A stretch of 7,207 nt of DNA, from the NCBI GenBank assembly GCA_026415275.1, contig JAOAHK010000126.1, positions 1 to 7,207 on the forward strand. The letters are read 5' to 3'. A program made the translations under genes and the position numbers. This document shows, in pieces, positions 1 through 6,950 of the stretch. The DNA is from Anaerolineales bacterium (lineage in GTDB: Bacteria > Chloroflexota > Anaerolineae > Anaerolineales > UBA4823). Below the pieces are notes generated by a model. That model ran no database searches. It had not been told where the DNA came from and was given only the letters and a program-made list of their open reading frames with translations. Position 1 is the stretch's first letter; each line of letters opens with the position of its first letter.

Positions 1-131
1 GGGCAGCCTTGCTGGGTGGCACGATTACATTCGAAAGTGAAATTGGGCGTGGCACGAGCATCTACATTCAATTACCGATCCCCAAGGTGGAGGAAGATGA
101 GGTCGAAGACCACAATTTTGCTCGCCGATGA
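1..131 (+). CDS. Sensor histidine kinase, C-terminal end (5' partial)
   Basis: Reading in the frame whose first full codon is at base 3, the sequence encodes about 42 residues ending at TGA 129-131. It contains GGTITFESEIGRGTSIYIQLPI, cut here to its key parts: a Gly-Gly turn, an ES-x-x-G-x-GT segment and a final I-Q-L-P strand. This is the usual end of the GHKL ATPase domain of histidine kinases. The sensing domain, H box and N/G boxes lie upstream of the window, so the signal cannot be inferred. The gene overlaps the response regulator start by 35 bases, which supports co-translation and a cognate pair. About 18 acidic and basic residues follow the last strand as a short tail. The assignment as kinase end is fairly secure from the motif plus the neighbouring regulator; the subtype is unknown. 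Confidence 0.82.
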   Translation, partial: AALLGGTITFESEIGRGTSIYIQLPIPKVEEDEVEDHNFARR

Positions 132-753
132 CCATGCTGTCTTGCGGACGGGTTTGCGTTTGCTGCTCTCCCAAGCCGCAAACGTGCAGGTTGTTGGAGA
201 AGCCGAGAGCGGTTTAGAAACCCTGCATCTCGCCGAAGAATTGCAGCCCGATTTGATTTTGTTAGATATCAGTATGCCGGGCCTAAATGGGCTGGAAGCC
301 ATTGGACTTTTACGCAAGCGTGCGCCTCAGGCGCGCATTTTGATCTTGACCATGCACGACGACGTGCTCTATTTGCGTCAGGCGCTCCAGAACGGTGCCA
401 GCGGGTATGTGTTGAAGAAAGCCGCGGATGTTGAATTGCTTTCTGCCATTCAAGCGGTGATGCAAGGTGAAATCTACGTTCACCCATCCATGACGCGCAG
501 CCTGCTGGAGGATATTCTGCCCCCTGCCCAATCAACCGAACTTGAACAGTGGAACTTGCTCAGCGAGCGCGAAAAAGAGGTGTTGCGTCTAGTAGCCTAC
601 GGTTATACGGCTCAAGAAATCGCCAATCAACTTGCTCTGAGTGTCAAGACCATCGAAACCTATCGCGCGCGGGGGATGGAAAAACTAGGGCTATCCAGCC
701 GCGCCGCTCTGGTGCGCTTTGCCCTGAGCAAGGGAATCATCTCAGCCGATTAG
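97..753 (+). CDS. NarL/LuxR-family two-component response regulator
   Basis: The 218-residue protein has the two-domain NarL/FixJ layout. The receiver domain (about residues 5-122) shows the acidic pair D11-D12, the likely phosphoacceptor D57 in LLDISMPGLNG, T85 and K107 in the GYVLKK segment. A linker leads to a LuxR-type helix-turn-helix (about 153-212) with LSEREKEVLRL, then EIANQLALSVKTIETYRARG and the EKLGLSSRAALV end. Length is normal for the family. I chose ATG 97 because an AGGTGGAGG-like ribosome binding site lies just upstream (about 85-93) and the receiver fold starts there. An ATG at 16 in the same frame adds 27 residues that are only the kinase gene read out of frame. It overlaps the kinase gene, so the two are probably translationally coupled. 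By position it is the likely activator of the oxidoreductase operon that begins 144 bases downstream, as TtrR is for ttrBCA in Salmonella; that role is inferred. Confidence 0.95.
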   Translation: MRSKTTILLADDHAVLRTGLRLLLSQAANVQVVGEAESGLETLHLAEELQPDLILLDISMPGLNGLEAIGLLRKRAPQARILILTMHDDVLYLRQALQNGASGYVLKKAADVELLSAIQAVMQGEIYVHPSMTRSLLEDILPPAQSTELEQWNLLSEREKEVLRLVAYGYTAQEIANQLALSVKTIETYRARGMEKLGLSSRAALVRFALSKGIISAD

Positions 754-897
754 TTCCTCATCATCAGACTTTTCCTGACAAAAAAGGGGGAAAGTGTCAA
801 ACATTCCCTGCTATACGACTTCGTTACCCCATTTTATAGTGTAGATGGGTTTGCTAGCCAAAATTCTTTAGAAGTCCTGACCGAAAGGAGAAGTCGT
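754..897 (+). promoter_or_regulatory. Regulatory gap upstream of the oxidoreductase operon
   Basis: This 144-base gap between regulator and operon has no credible gene. A TATAGT at 835-840 matches five of six bases of the sigma-70 -10 consensus, but no good -35 lies 16-18 bases upstream. That would suit a promoter needing an activator such as the adjacent response regulator. An imperfect hairpin pairs 767-775 with 789-798 (with one bulged base) but lacks a following T-run, so it is not a convincing terminator for the regulator gene. TGACA (776-780) and TGTCA (795-799) form a small inverted repeat that could be an operator. The ribosome binding site AAAGGAG is at 884-890. Transcription start and operator sites are not established. 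Confidence 0.4.
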
Positions 898-899
898 AT
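813..899 (+). repeat. 10-base inverted repeat reaching the start codon
   Basis: ATACGACTTC at 813-822 is the exact reverse complement of GAAGTCGTAT at 890-899, with 67 bases between the arms. The downstream arm takes in the last base of the ribosome binding site and the first two bases of the ATG at 898. If the transcript starts upstream of 813, the RNA could fold and hide the start. If it starts after the TATAGT at 835-840, only a DNA-level role (paired protein sites) remains. A second GAAGTC at 871-876 could pair with GACTTC 817-822 instead, giving an alternative fold. Function is unproven. Confidence 0.45.
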
Positions 900-1755
900 G
901 AGCGAACCGAAGGAAGCAGCTCTTCTATCCAAGATGGCTTCGGAAGTCTTTGCGGGGATGATTGCTCCGGCTTTGGAGAATGCACCGCTGATCCAAGCCG
1001 CCGAGGACGACGTTCTGGCAAAAGAAGACGTGCTGGTGCGCATGGAACGCGAGCTAAAGCGTGCTTTGGAGAAATCTCCTGCCGAAAGGCGCTGGGTTAT
1101 GGTGATCGATTTGCGTCGCTGTATTGGCTGTCATGCCTGCACCATTGGCTGCGTTGCCGAAAACAAGCTGCCGCCTGGTGTGGTCTATCGTCCAGTGCTG
1201 ACCGAAGAAATCGGCAAATATCCGCACGTCGCTTATCGTTTCTTGCCTAAGCCATGTCTGCAATGCGAAAATGCTCCTTGCACGCCGGTTTGCCCGGTTA
1301 ATGCCACCTACACCAACGAAGAAGGGGTGATTGTCGTGGACTATGATCAGTGCATTGGGTGTCGGGCGTGCATTAGCGCCTGCCCTTATGCTTCGCGCAC
1401 TTTTGACTTCGGCGTCAATTACACTGATAAAACCGTTGATCGCCTAACGATGGTGCTGGGCAGCAGCGAAGCGGGGAAATACGAGACCGCTGGTACTGCT
1501 TTCGAATACGGCGAGCGACGGGAGAGACAACAGCATCATTCGCCGATCGGCAATGTGCGCAAGTGTCATTTCTGTTTGCACCGCATCAAAGTGGGCATTT
1601 TGCCGGCTTGTACGACCACCTGCATCGGGCGGGCAACCTATTTTGGCGATGCCAATGACCCCGATGCGTTGGTCAGCGAGTTGATTGCCAAACCCAATGT
1701 CATGCGTCTAAAAGAAGAGCTCGGCACCGAGCCGCGCGTTTACTACCTACTATAG
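898..1755 (+). CDS. Four-cluster [4Fe-4S] electron-transfer subunit (TtrB/PsrB-like) of a molybdopterin oxidoreductase
   Basis: The 285-residue protein is the iron-sulfur subunit of a CISM-family enzyme, carrying electrons between the catalytic and membrane subunits. All sixteen cysteines form four clusters' worth of ligands: C75-x2-C78-x2-C81-x3-C85; C120-x2-C123-x4-C128-x3-C132; C152-x2-C155-x2-C158-x3-C162; and C223-x2-C226-x11-C238-x3-C242. This is the DmsB/PsrB/TtrB pattern. The ferredoxin core begins near residue 66. Before it lies a charged, probably helical extension that is longer than in simple PsrB proteins. No twin-arginine or Sec signal is visible, so export would be with the Tat-signalled catalytic subunit. 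ATG 898 follows AAAGGAG (884-890) with 7-base spacing. The gene ends 9 bases before the membrane subunit start. Family is certain; the TtrB label rests on gene order and partner size. Confidence 0.93.
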   Translation: MSEPKEAALLSKMASEVFAGMIAPALENAPLIQAAEDDVLAKEDVLVRMERELKRALEKSPAERRWVMVIDLRRCIGCHACTIGCVAENKLPPGVVYRPVLTEEIGKYPHVAYRFLPKPCLQCENAPCTPVCPVNATYTNEEGVIVVDYDQCIGCRACISACPYASRTFDFGVNYTDKTVDRLTMVLGSSEAGKYETAGTAFEYGERRERQQHHSPIGNVRKCHFCLHRIKVGILPACTTTCIGRATYFGDANDPDALVSELIAKPNVMRLKEELGTEPRVYYLL

Positions 1756-1764
1756 GAGGCAGTG

Positions 1765-2898
1765 ATGATCAAGAAACTTGCGTATCTGGTTGGAGGGTTG
1801 ACTCTGCTTTTTGGACTGTGGGGTTTCTACGATCGCTTTGCCTACGGTCACCAAAACGCCAATTACGGTTCGTATGTTGTGTGGGGCTTATGGGTTGCAA
1901 TGTATCTCTTTTTTGCCGGCGTTGCTGCCGGGGGCTTCATGGTTTCCACATTGGATTTGCTCTTTGGGGTCAAAATCTTCAAGGGCACCGGCCGGATTGC
2001 GTTGTGGGGATCGCTGGTTTGCCTCGTAGCGGCGCTCATCTCGATTGGTTTGGATAACGGACATCTTTTTCGCATTTGGAAAGTCTATTTGCAAGGCAAT
2101 CCCTTCTCGTTACTCTTTCAAATGGTCTGGGGATACACCTTGTTTGGGGCGATCAGCGTGGTGGCTCTGGTACTTGCCAGCCGCCAGCCTAACAACCCTT
2201 GGCTTAAGCCTGTGATGGCAGTCGGGTTGGTTGTCTCGTTTTTTATCTCTGGGGCAGTCGGCGCGCTTTTAGGTGTCAACGCCTCCCGCCCGTTCTGGCA
2301 TGTTGGGCTTTTCCCGGTGCAGTTTCCGGTTTTTTCGCTGGCTTCGGGAGTAGCTATGTTGCTCACGGCGCTGGCTTTCTTTGGGCGAGAAGACGATGAA
2401 AACCGACCACAACAACTCTGGATACTAAGCCTCACGAGTGTAATTCTGCTCATCGTGAAGTTGTATTTCATGTGGGCAGATTATTCGCAAAGCATGTACG
2501 GAAACGTACCAATGAACGTCCAAGCCGTGCGCCAGGTCTTGTTTGGCGAATATTGGTGGGCGTTTTGGATCCTGCAACTCTTGATCGGTTCGTTGATCCC
2601 CTTGGTTTTCCTTATTCAGCGCAAATTTGCTACGCACAATCACTGGGCAGGCTGGATGGGTATCCTCATGCTGGTCGGCTACGCAGTGGCGCGTGGGCTG
2701 ATCATCTTCCCTGCCCTGACCGTGCCTGAGCTGGAAGCGCTTGTTCATGCCTTTAGCGGCCCGCATCTCACCTTCCACTATTTTCCCAGCCTGATGGAAT
2801 GGGCAGTGACCAGCGGCACAATCGGCATCGCCATTTTAGGTTTCCTGTTCGGAAGCGAAAAGTTGAACCTCTTCTCCAACACTCCAAAGGAGGCATGA
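1765..2898 (+). CDS. NrfD/PsrC-family membrane subunit (TtrC-like quinone-interacting anchor)
   Basis: This 377-residue, very hydrophobic protein has about nine to ten membrane segments. They lie roughly at 6-21, 37-59, 74-95, 115-138, 148-171, 184-206, 218-237, 261-282, 293-315 and 342-361. Family signs are YGSYVVWGLW at 34-43 followed by a Gly/Ala-rich helix, and SRPFWH at 174-179 between helices. NrfD/PsrC proteins anchor the FeS subunit and exchange electrons and protons with the quinone pool. There are two in-frame starts: GTG 1762 and ATG 1765. AGGAGG at 1754-1759 is only two bases from GTG but five from ATG, so I chose ATG; the difference is one residue. The ribosome binding site overlaps the stop of the preceding gene and the next gene starts one base after this stop, so the three subunits are tightly coupled. 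No haem-binding cytochrome b signature is evident. Family call is firm; TtrC is by context. Confidence 0.93.
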   Translation: MIKKLAYLVGGLTLLFGLWGFYDRFAYGHQNANYGSYVVWGLWVAMYLFFAGVAAGGFMVSTLDLLFGVKIFKGTGRIALWGSLVCLVAALISIGLDNGHLFRIWKVYLQGNPFSLLFQMVWGYTLFGAISVVALVLASRQPNNPWLKPVMAVGLVVSFFISGAVGALLGVNASRPFWHVGLFPVQFPVFSLASGVAMLLTALAFFGREDDENRPQQLWILSLTSVILLIVKLYFMWADYSQSMYGNVPMNVQAVRQVLFGEYWWAFWILQLLIGSLIPLVFLIQRKFATHNHWAGWMGILMLVGYAVARGLIIFPALTVPELEALVHAFSGPHLTFHYFPSLMEWAVTSGTIGIAILGFLFGSEKLNLFSNTPKEA

Positions 2899-2899
2899 G

Positions 2900-5800
2900 A
2901 TGACCAACCCTGAACAAACAAACGCAAAAGCATCCTTCACCCGGCGAGACTTTCTCAAAATCAGCGGCATTGCCGGCGGCACTTTAGCCGTGCTAGGTAA
3001 CCTGCCACAGGGGCGGGAGGCGATTCGGCAAGCCTTCAACCTAGGCGAGAACACCGAGTTTTTCGAGGCGAAACCCGAAAACCAAATCTACTCGGTGTGT
3101 TTACAATGCAACACCGGTTGCGGCATCAAGGTTAAGCTCTATGAAGGGCTAGCCGCCAAGATCGATGGCAACCCCTACAGCCCGTGGACGCTCTGGCCCC
3201 ACATTCCGTACCAGACCCCAATTTCCGAAGCAGCAACGAGCGAAGGTGCGCTTTGTCCAAAGGGTCAGTCCGGTATTCAAACTGCCTACGATCCCTATCG
3301 CTTGGTTAGCGTGCTAAAGCGCAAACCCGGCACCAAGCGCGGCGAAGGGCAATGGGAGACCATCTCTTTTGAGCAAGCTCTGGATGAGATCGTAAACGGC
3401 GGCGATCTTTTCGGCGAAGGCAAGGTGGAAGGGTTGAAAGACCTCTATGCCGTGAGAGACCCCGAGCTGATGAAACAAATGGGGGCTGCTATTAAGGCAA
3501 TTTGGGATGAGAAAGACGCCGAGAAGAAGAAAGAATTGCTCAAGAAATTTCAAGAGGACTTCAAAGACCACCTGGATAAGCTGATTGATCCCCAACACCC
3601 CGATTTAGGGCCGAAGAACAACCAACTTGCCTTTGTGTGGGGTCGGATGAAGAACGGACGCGGCGACCTAGTGAGACGATTTTTCGATCAAGGGTTTGGC
3701 ACCTTAAACTACAATGGACACACCACCGTGTGCCAAGGGTCGCTGTATTTCACCGGCAAGCAGATGAGTTCAAGATGGAACCCACAAACTGGGCAATTCG
3801 ACAGCGGCGATAAGTTCTATTGGCAAGCGGATACGGGAAACAGCGAGTTTGTCATCTACGCCGGTGCCAATCTGTACGATGCCAACTATGGACCGCCCCA
3901 ACGCGTGCCAAAAGCCACCCAAGCCAGCATAGATGGACGCAAATTCGCCGTTATCGATCCCCGCCTTTCGAAATTAGCCGCCCGCGCTTGGAAGTGGGTG
4001 CCGATCAAGCCCGGCACTGATGCCGCCTTTGCTCTGGGTATGATCCGTTGGATCTTCGAGAATGAACGTTATAACCAAGAGTATCTGGCTATCGCCAATC
4101 AGGCGGCAGCCAGCGCAGCTGGTGAACCGAACTGCTCCAACGCTGCGTGGTTGGTCAAGGTCAAGGATGGAAAACCAACTACCTTCTTACGCGCCAGCGA
4201 GATCGGTTTGGTCGAAGCTCAAAAGGAGACTGACAAAGAGGGGAAAGAGGTTACCGTCTATGTCGCTAAAGACGGCACAAAGTTCACCTGTGATGTGCCG
4301 GTGATCCTCATGGATGGCAAGCCGTTTGCCTTCGATCCGGTTGACCCCGAAGCCGCCCCTGCTGTTGGCGAGATCCTGGTAGATACAAAGGTGGGTGAGT
4401 TTGCGGTGAAATCGAGCCTGCAAATCCTGAAGGAAGAAGCAGAAAAACACACCTTGGACGAATGGGCAAAGATTTGTGATGTCAAGGTAGAAGACATTAT
4501 CTTGCTTGCCTATGAGTTCACCTCGCACGGACGCAAAGCAGTGATCGATATCCACCGTGGTCCATCACAACACACCAATGGTTTTTATGCCAACAATGCC
4601 TACTATGCCCTGAACTTGTTGATCGGCAACTTTGACTACGCCGGTGGGACAGTCAAAGGGACAACCTATAACCGTTTAGGCGAAAAAGCCGGACAACCTT
4701 TCCCGCTGGGTAAGATGATTAAGAATGCCCTGACACCTTTTGGCATCGACATCCTACGCACTAAGGTTGCCTACGAAAAGACCACGCTTTTCAATAAAGA
4801 GAAGCCCTATCCAACGAAACGCCCGTGGTTTCCTATCGCTTCGGATATCTATCAAGAAGATGTACCGTCAATGGGCGATGCCTATCCCTATCAAATCAAG
4901 GTTTTCATCCAATACATGAATGGCATGGCCTATAGTTTACCGGCGGCACAAACCGTGATCGATATCTTAGCAGACCCCAAAAAGATCCCCTTGATTATCG
5001 CCAGTGATATTTTGATCGGCGAGACCTCGGCGTATGCGGATTATGTTTTTCCCGATCTATCCTATCTTGAACGCTGGGAATTTCATGGAACCCACCCCTC
5101 TGTTGTTTGGAAAGTTGAAGGGATCCGTCAGCCAGCGATCAGCCTGCCCAACTGGCCGACAGTCAATGTGTTCGGCGCTGCGATTCCTCTGAGCTTTGAG
5201 GCTCTTTTATTGGGAATCGCCGAAAAATTGAACTTGCCCGGCTTTGGCAAGGATGCATTCGGTGAGGGGCTCTCTTATATCTACCCCGAAGATTTCTATC
5301 TCAAGATGGCAGCCAATGTTGCCTTTGGCGAAAAAGAGGATGGCTCGGATGCCGTCCCCGAAGCCGATGACGAAGAGTTACGCATCTTCCGCGAAGCCAG
5401 ACGCTTCCTACCTTCCTCGGTCTTCGACGAGAAGCGCTGGAAAGCAGCGGTCGGAAACGATGAAAGCCTGTGGCGGCGGGTAGTTTATGTGTTGAATCGC
5501 GGCGGCCGTTACCAAGACTTTGCCAAAGCCTACAAAGGCAGCCAAGTGACGAACAAGTATGGCCGCCTGATCAATCTCTACCACGAAAAGACCTACAAGT
5601 CGATCAACACGATGACCGGAGAACACATGTTTGGCTGCGCTACCTACGTGCCGGCCGGTTTGGATTACATGGATCAAGAGATCAAAGACGAGGGTTACGA
5701 TTTGCACCTGATCACCTACAAGACGATTACCATGACCAAAGCGCGCACGATCACCAATTACTGGTTATTGGCGGTGATGCCTGAAGGCTATGTAGTGATC

Positions 5801-6172
5801 AACAGCGAGGATGCTCGCAAGAGGGGTATTAAGCACGGTGATCGGGTGCGGCTTAGCTCAGCCAGCAATCCCGAAGGCTTGTGGGATGTCAAACACGGGC
5901 GCAAAATCCCCATAGTTGGCAAAGCCTACGTGACTGAGGGTATTCGTCCCGGGGTAGTGGCGTTCCCACTCGGTTTTGGACACTGGGCATCAGGTTCTAG
6001 CGACATTATCATTGATGGACAGGTGGTTAAGGGCGATACCCGCCGCGCCGTGCCGCTGCACGCCAACGCCGTGATGCGTGTCGATCCAGTGACGAAGAAT
6101 GTGACCCTCTCCGATCTAGTCGGTGGGTCGGCCGTCTTCTACGACACCAAAGTTAAGGTCGAAAAAGCCTAA
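2900..6172 (+). CDS. Tat-exported molybdopterin oxidoreductase catalytic subunit, TtrA/ArrA/PsrA-like
   Basis: The 1090-residue protein is the catalytic subunit of a bis-MGD molybdenum (or tungsten) enzyme. A twin-arginine signal (T14-R15-R16-D17-F18-L19-K20, then a Gly/Ala-rich stretch) directs folded export. The [4Fe-4S] domain follows with C67-x2-C70-x3-C74 and C119 in LCPKGQ. A highly charged helical insert lies at about 167-242. C278 in HTTVCQGS is the probable metal ligand, as in the Cys-ligated TtrA/ArrA/PsrA/Nap groups; I see no sign of a selenocysteine codon. The pterin dinucleotide-binding C-terminal domain spans about 930-1075. Length is close to that of TtrA (about 1000 residues) and well above typical PsrA or ArrA. 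AAAGGAGG at 2886-2893 precedes ATG 2900 by six bases, inside the preceding gene. It is the last of the B-C-A subunits. Tetrathionate is my leading substrate guess; thiosulfate, polysulfide, arsenate/arsenite or selenate cannot be excluded. No maturation chaperone gene is in view. Confidence 0.9.
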   Translation: MTNPEQTNAKASFTRRDFLKISGIAGGTLAVLGNLPQGREAIRQAFNLGENTEFFEAKPENQIYSVCLQCNTGCGIKVKLYEGLAAKIDGNPYSPWTLWPHIPYQTPISEAATSEGALCPKGQSGIQTAYDPYRLVSVLKRKPGTKRGEGQWETISFEQALDEIVNGGDLFGEGKVEGLKDLYAVRDPELMKQMGAAIKAIWDEKDAEKKKELLKKFQEDFKDHLDKLIDPQHPDLGPKNNQLAFVWGRMKNGRGDLVRRFFDQGFGTLNYNGHTTVCQGSLYFTGKQMSSRWNPQTGQFDSGDKFYWQADTGNSEFVIYAGANLYDANYGPPQRVPKATQASIDGRKFAVIDPRLSKLAARAWKWVPIKPGTDAAFALGMIRWIFENERYNQEYLAIANQAAASAAGEPNCSNAAWLVKVKDGKPTTFLRASEIGLVEAQKETDKEGKEVTVYVAKDGTKFTCDVPVILMDGKPFAFDPVDPEAAPAVGEILVDTKVGEFAVKSSLQILKEEAEKHTLDEWAKICDVKVEDIILLAYEFTSHGRKAVIDIHRGPSQHTNGFYANNAYYALNLLIGNFDYAGGTVKGTTYNRLGEKAGQPFPLGKMIKNALTPFGIDILRTKVAYEKTTLFNKEKPYPTKRPWFPIASDIYQEDVPSMGDAYPYQIKVFIQYMNGMAYSLPAAQTVIDILADPKKIPLIIASDILIGETSAYADYVFPDLSYLERWEFHGTHPSVVWKVEGIRQPAISLPNWPTVNVFGAAIPLSFEALLLGIAEKLNLPGFGKDAFGEGLSYIYPEDFYLKMAANVAFGEKEDGSDAVPEADDEELRIFREARRFLPSSVFDEKRWKAAVGNDESLWRRVVYVLNRGGRYQDFAKAYKGSQVTNKYGRLINLYHEKTYKSINTMTGEHMFGCATYVPAGLDYMDQEIKDEGYDLHLITYKTITMTKARTITNYWLLAVMPEGYVVINSEDARKRGIKHGDRVRLSSASNPEGLWDVKHGRKIPIVGKAYVTEGIRPGVVAFPLGFGHWASGSSDIIIDGQVVKGDTRRAVPLHANAVMRVDPVTKNVTLSDLVGGSAVFYDTKVKVEKA

Positions 6173-6183
6173 GGAGTGACAAA

Positions 6184-6217
6184 GCCTCCCCTGCAGGTCA
6201 TCCGGGACAGGGGAGGC
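6184..6217 (+). terminator. Strong intercistronic hairpin, possible weak terminator or RNA processing/stability element
   Basis: GCCTCCCCTG (6184-6193) pairs perfectly with CAGGGGAGGC (6208-6217) around a 14-base loop, 11 bases after the catalytic subunit stop. Only a poor T-run follows (AATCTTAGATAG), so efficient intrinsic termination is doubtful. It may instead lower readthrough or protect the 3' end of the large message, leaving the downstream cytochrome gene at a different level. The loop-side CCTGCAGG is itself a palindrome and offers a competing small fold. Confidence 0.5.
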
Positions 6218-6252
6218 AATCTTAGATAGTTCACCAAGAGTAGTCTTGCAAA

Positions 6253-6603
6253 ATGAAAAGATTTTCGCCTCTTTTGATTGTAGTTGTCGTCATCCTAGGG
6301 ATTCTTTTCCTGCGCCCGCGCTGGTATTTGAATCTGACCAAAAATGTAGAGGTTTCACCTGCGAGTGGTGCAACCTTGGTTGATAAATACAATTGCCGCC
6401 AATGTCATCAGATCGAGGGAAGAGGTGCCTTGAAAGCCCCCTCGCTAGATGGTGTTGTCGCTCGCCTAGATGGTGCAACCCTGCGCCTATGGCTGGAAAG
6501 CCCGCGCAAGGTGAAAGCCAATACTGCCATGCCGAATTTCTACCTTTCCGATAGCGAAATTGATGCTATCATTGAGTATCTCATCACGCTAAAGGAGGAA
6601 TGA
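6253..6603 (+). CDS. Membrane-anchored monohaem class I cytochrome c
   Basis: The 116-residue protein starts with a short basic N-terminus and one hydrophobic segment (about residues 5-20), then R21-P-R. This looks like an uncleaved anchor that leaves the rest outside the cytoplasmic membrane. One haem c site, C48-R-Q-C51-H52, is followed by a typical small class I fold. The likely axial methionine is M93 in a MPNF segment, and the last helix is [15 protein letters not shown]. It would shuttle single electrons outside the membrane, plausibly to or from the oxidoreductase encoded upstream. ATG 6253 has only a weak ribosome binding site (AAGAG at about 6236-6240), unlike the strong AGGAGG sites of its neighbours, so expression may be lower or partly independent. 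It lies 80 bases after the catalytic gene, beyond a strong hairpin, and its stop overlaps the next start. The cytochrome call is firm; its partner is inferred. Confidence 0.92.
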   Translation: MKRFSPLLIVVVVILGILFLRPRWYLNLTKNVEVSPASGATLVDKYNCRQCHQIEGRGALKAPSLDGVVARLDGATLRLWLESPRKVKANTAMPNFYLSDSEIDAIIEYLITLKEE

Positions 6604-6926
6604 TGTCGGAATTGCCAAAACCTTACCGCCGGTTTGGAGAACAATACGCTGAAATCTACCAAGCGTATGAAAGCCTAGGGGAGACAATTGCCAAGGTCAG
6701 TTGTCTGGAGCAAAAGACCCGCGAATTGATCAAACTCGGCATGGCTGCGGCAAGCAAATCTGAAAGCGCGGTGCAATCTCACACCCATCGCGCCCTCGAA
6801 GCAGGCGCTACCGCCCAAGAGGTCGAACATGCCATCTTGTTGGGAATCACCACCTTGGGATTTCCAACGACTATGGCTGCACTAACCTGGGCAAAGGAGG
6901 CTATCGAGGACCATTTGGAAGACTAA
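6603..6926 (+). CDS. Carboxymuconolactone decarboxylase (AhpD-like fold) family protein without the redox CxxC
   Basis: The 107-residue protein fits the small all-helical carboxymuconolactone decarboxylase family. It shows TRELIKLGMAAAS (39-51), then AVQSHTHRALEAGAT (56-70), then EVEHAILLGITTLGFP. In AhpD the corresponding stretch holds a CxxC redox pair and a proton-relay His; here the Cys positions read Ala56 and Ser59, H60 and H62 remain, and the only cysteine is C34. Disulfide-based peroxidase recycling is therefore unlikely, and the real reaction is unknown. Two adjacent starts exist: ATG 6600 and ATG 6603. AAAGGAGG at 6591-6598 is one base from the first and four from the second, so I chose 6603. 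Either way the start overlaps the cytochrome stop, giving coupled translation. The same-operon position suggests an accessory role with the cytochrome or oxidoreductase, but nothing shows what it is. Confidence 0.88.
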   Translation: MSELPKPYRRFGEQYAEIYQAYESLGETIAKVSCLEQKTRELIKLGMAAASKSESAVQSHTHRALEAGATAQEVEHAILLGITTLGFPTTMAALTWAKEAIEDHLED

Positions 6927-6950
6927 GTCTTGCAAATATTGAATCAACGT

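Noticed and set aside
16..96. Upstream in-frame ATG extending the response regulator by 27 residues
   Set aside because: The added residues are the kinase gene read in another frame and do not belong to the receiver fold; ATG 97 has a good ribosome binding site.
767..798. Hairpin after the regulator as its intrinsic terminator
   Set aside because: The stem is bulged and short and no T-run follows.
549..839. A 96-codon open frame overlapping the regulator's DNA-binding domain
   Set aside because: It is an alternative frame of a well-supported gene, with no recognisable domain and no ribosome binding site.
2900..6172. Formate dehydrogenase (FdnG-like) identity for the catalytic subunit
   Set aside because: No selenocysteine-type TGA in frame, a Cys in an HTTVCQGS context, an NrfD rather than a cytochrome b partner, and the insert pattern fit the TtrA/PsrA side better.
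6176..6229. A short GTG frame of 17 codons after the catalytic subunit, next to AAGGAG
   Set aside because: The spacing to the ribosome binding site is essentially zero, and the frame is made of the hairpin arms; no support as a peptide gene.
6919..6931. AAGACTAAGTCTT palindrome over the last stop codon
   Set aside because: Six-base arms with a one-base centre cannot form a useful hairpin, and part of it is coding; probably chance.
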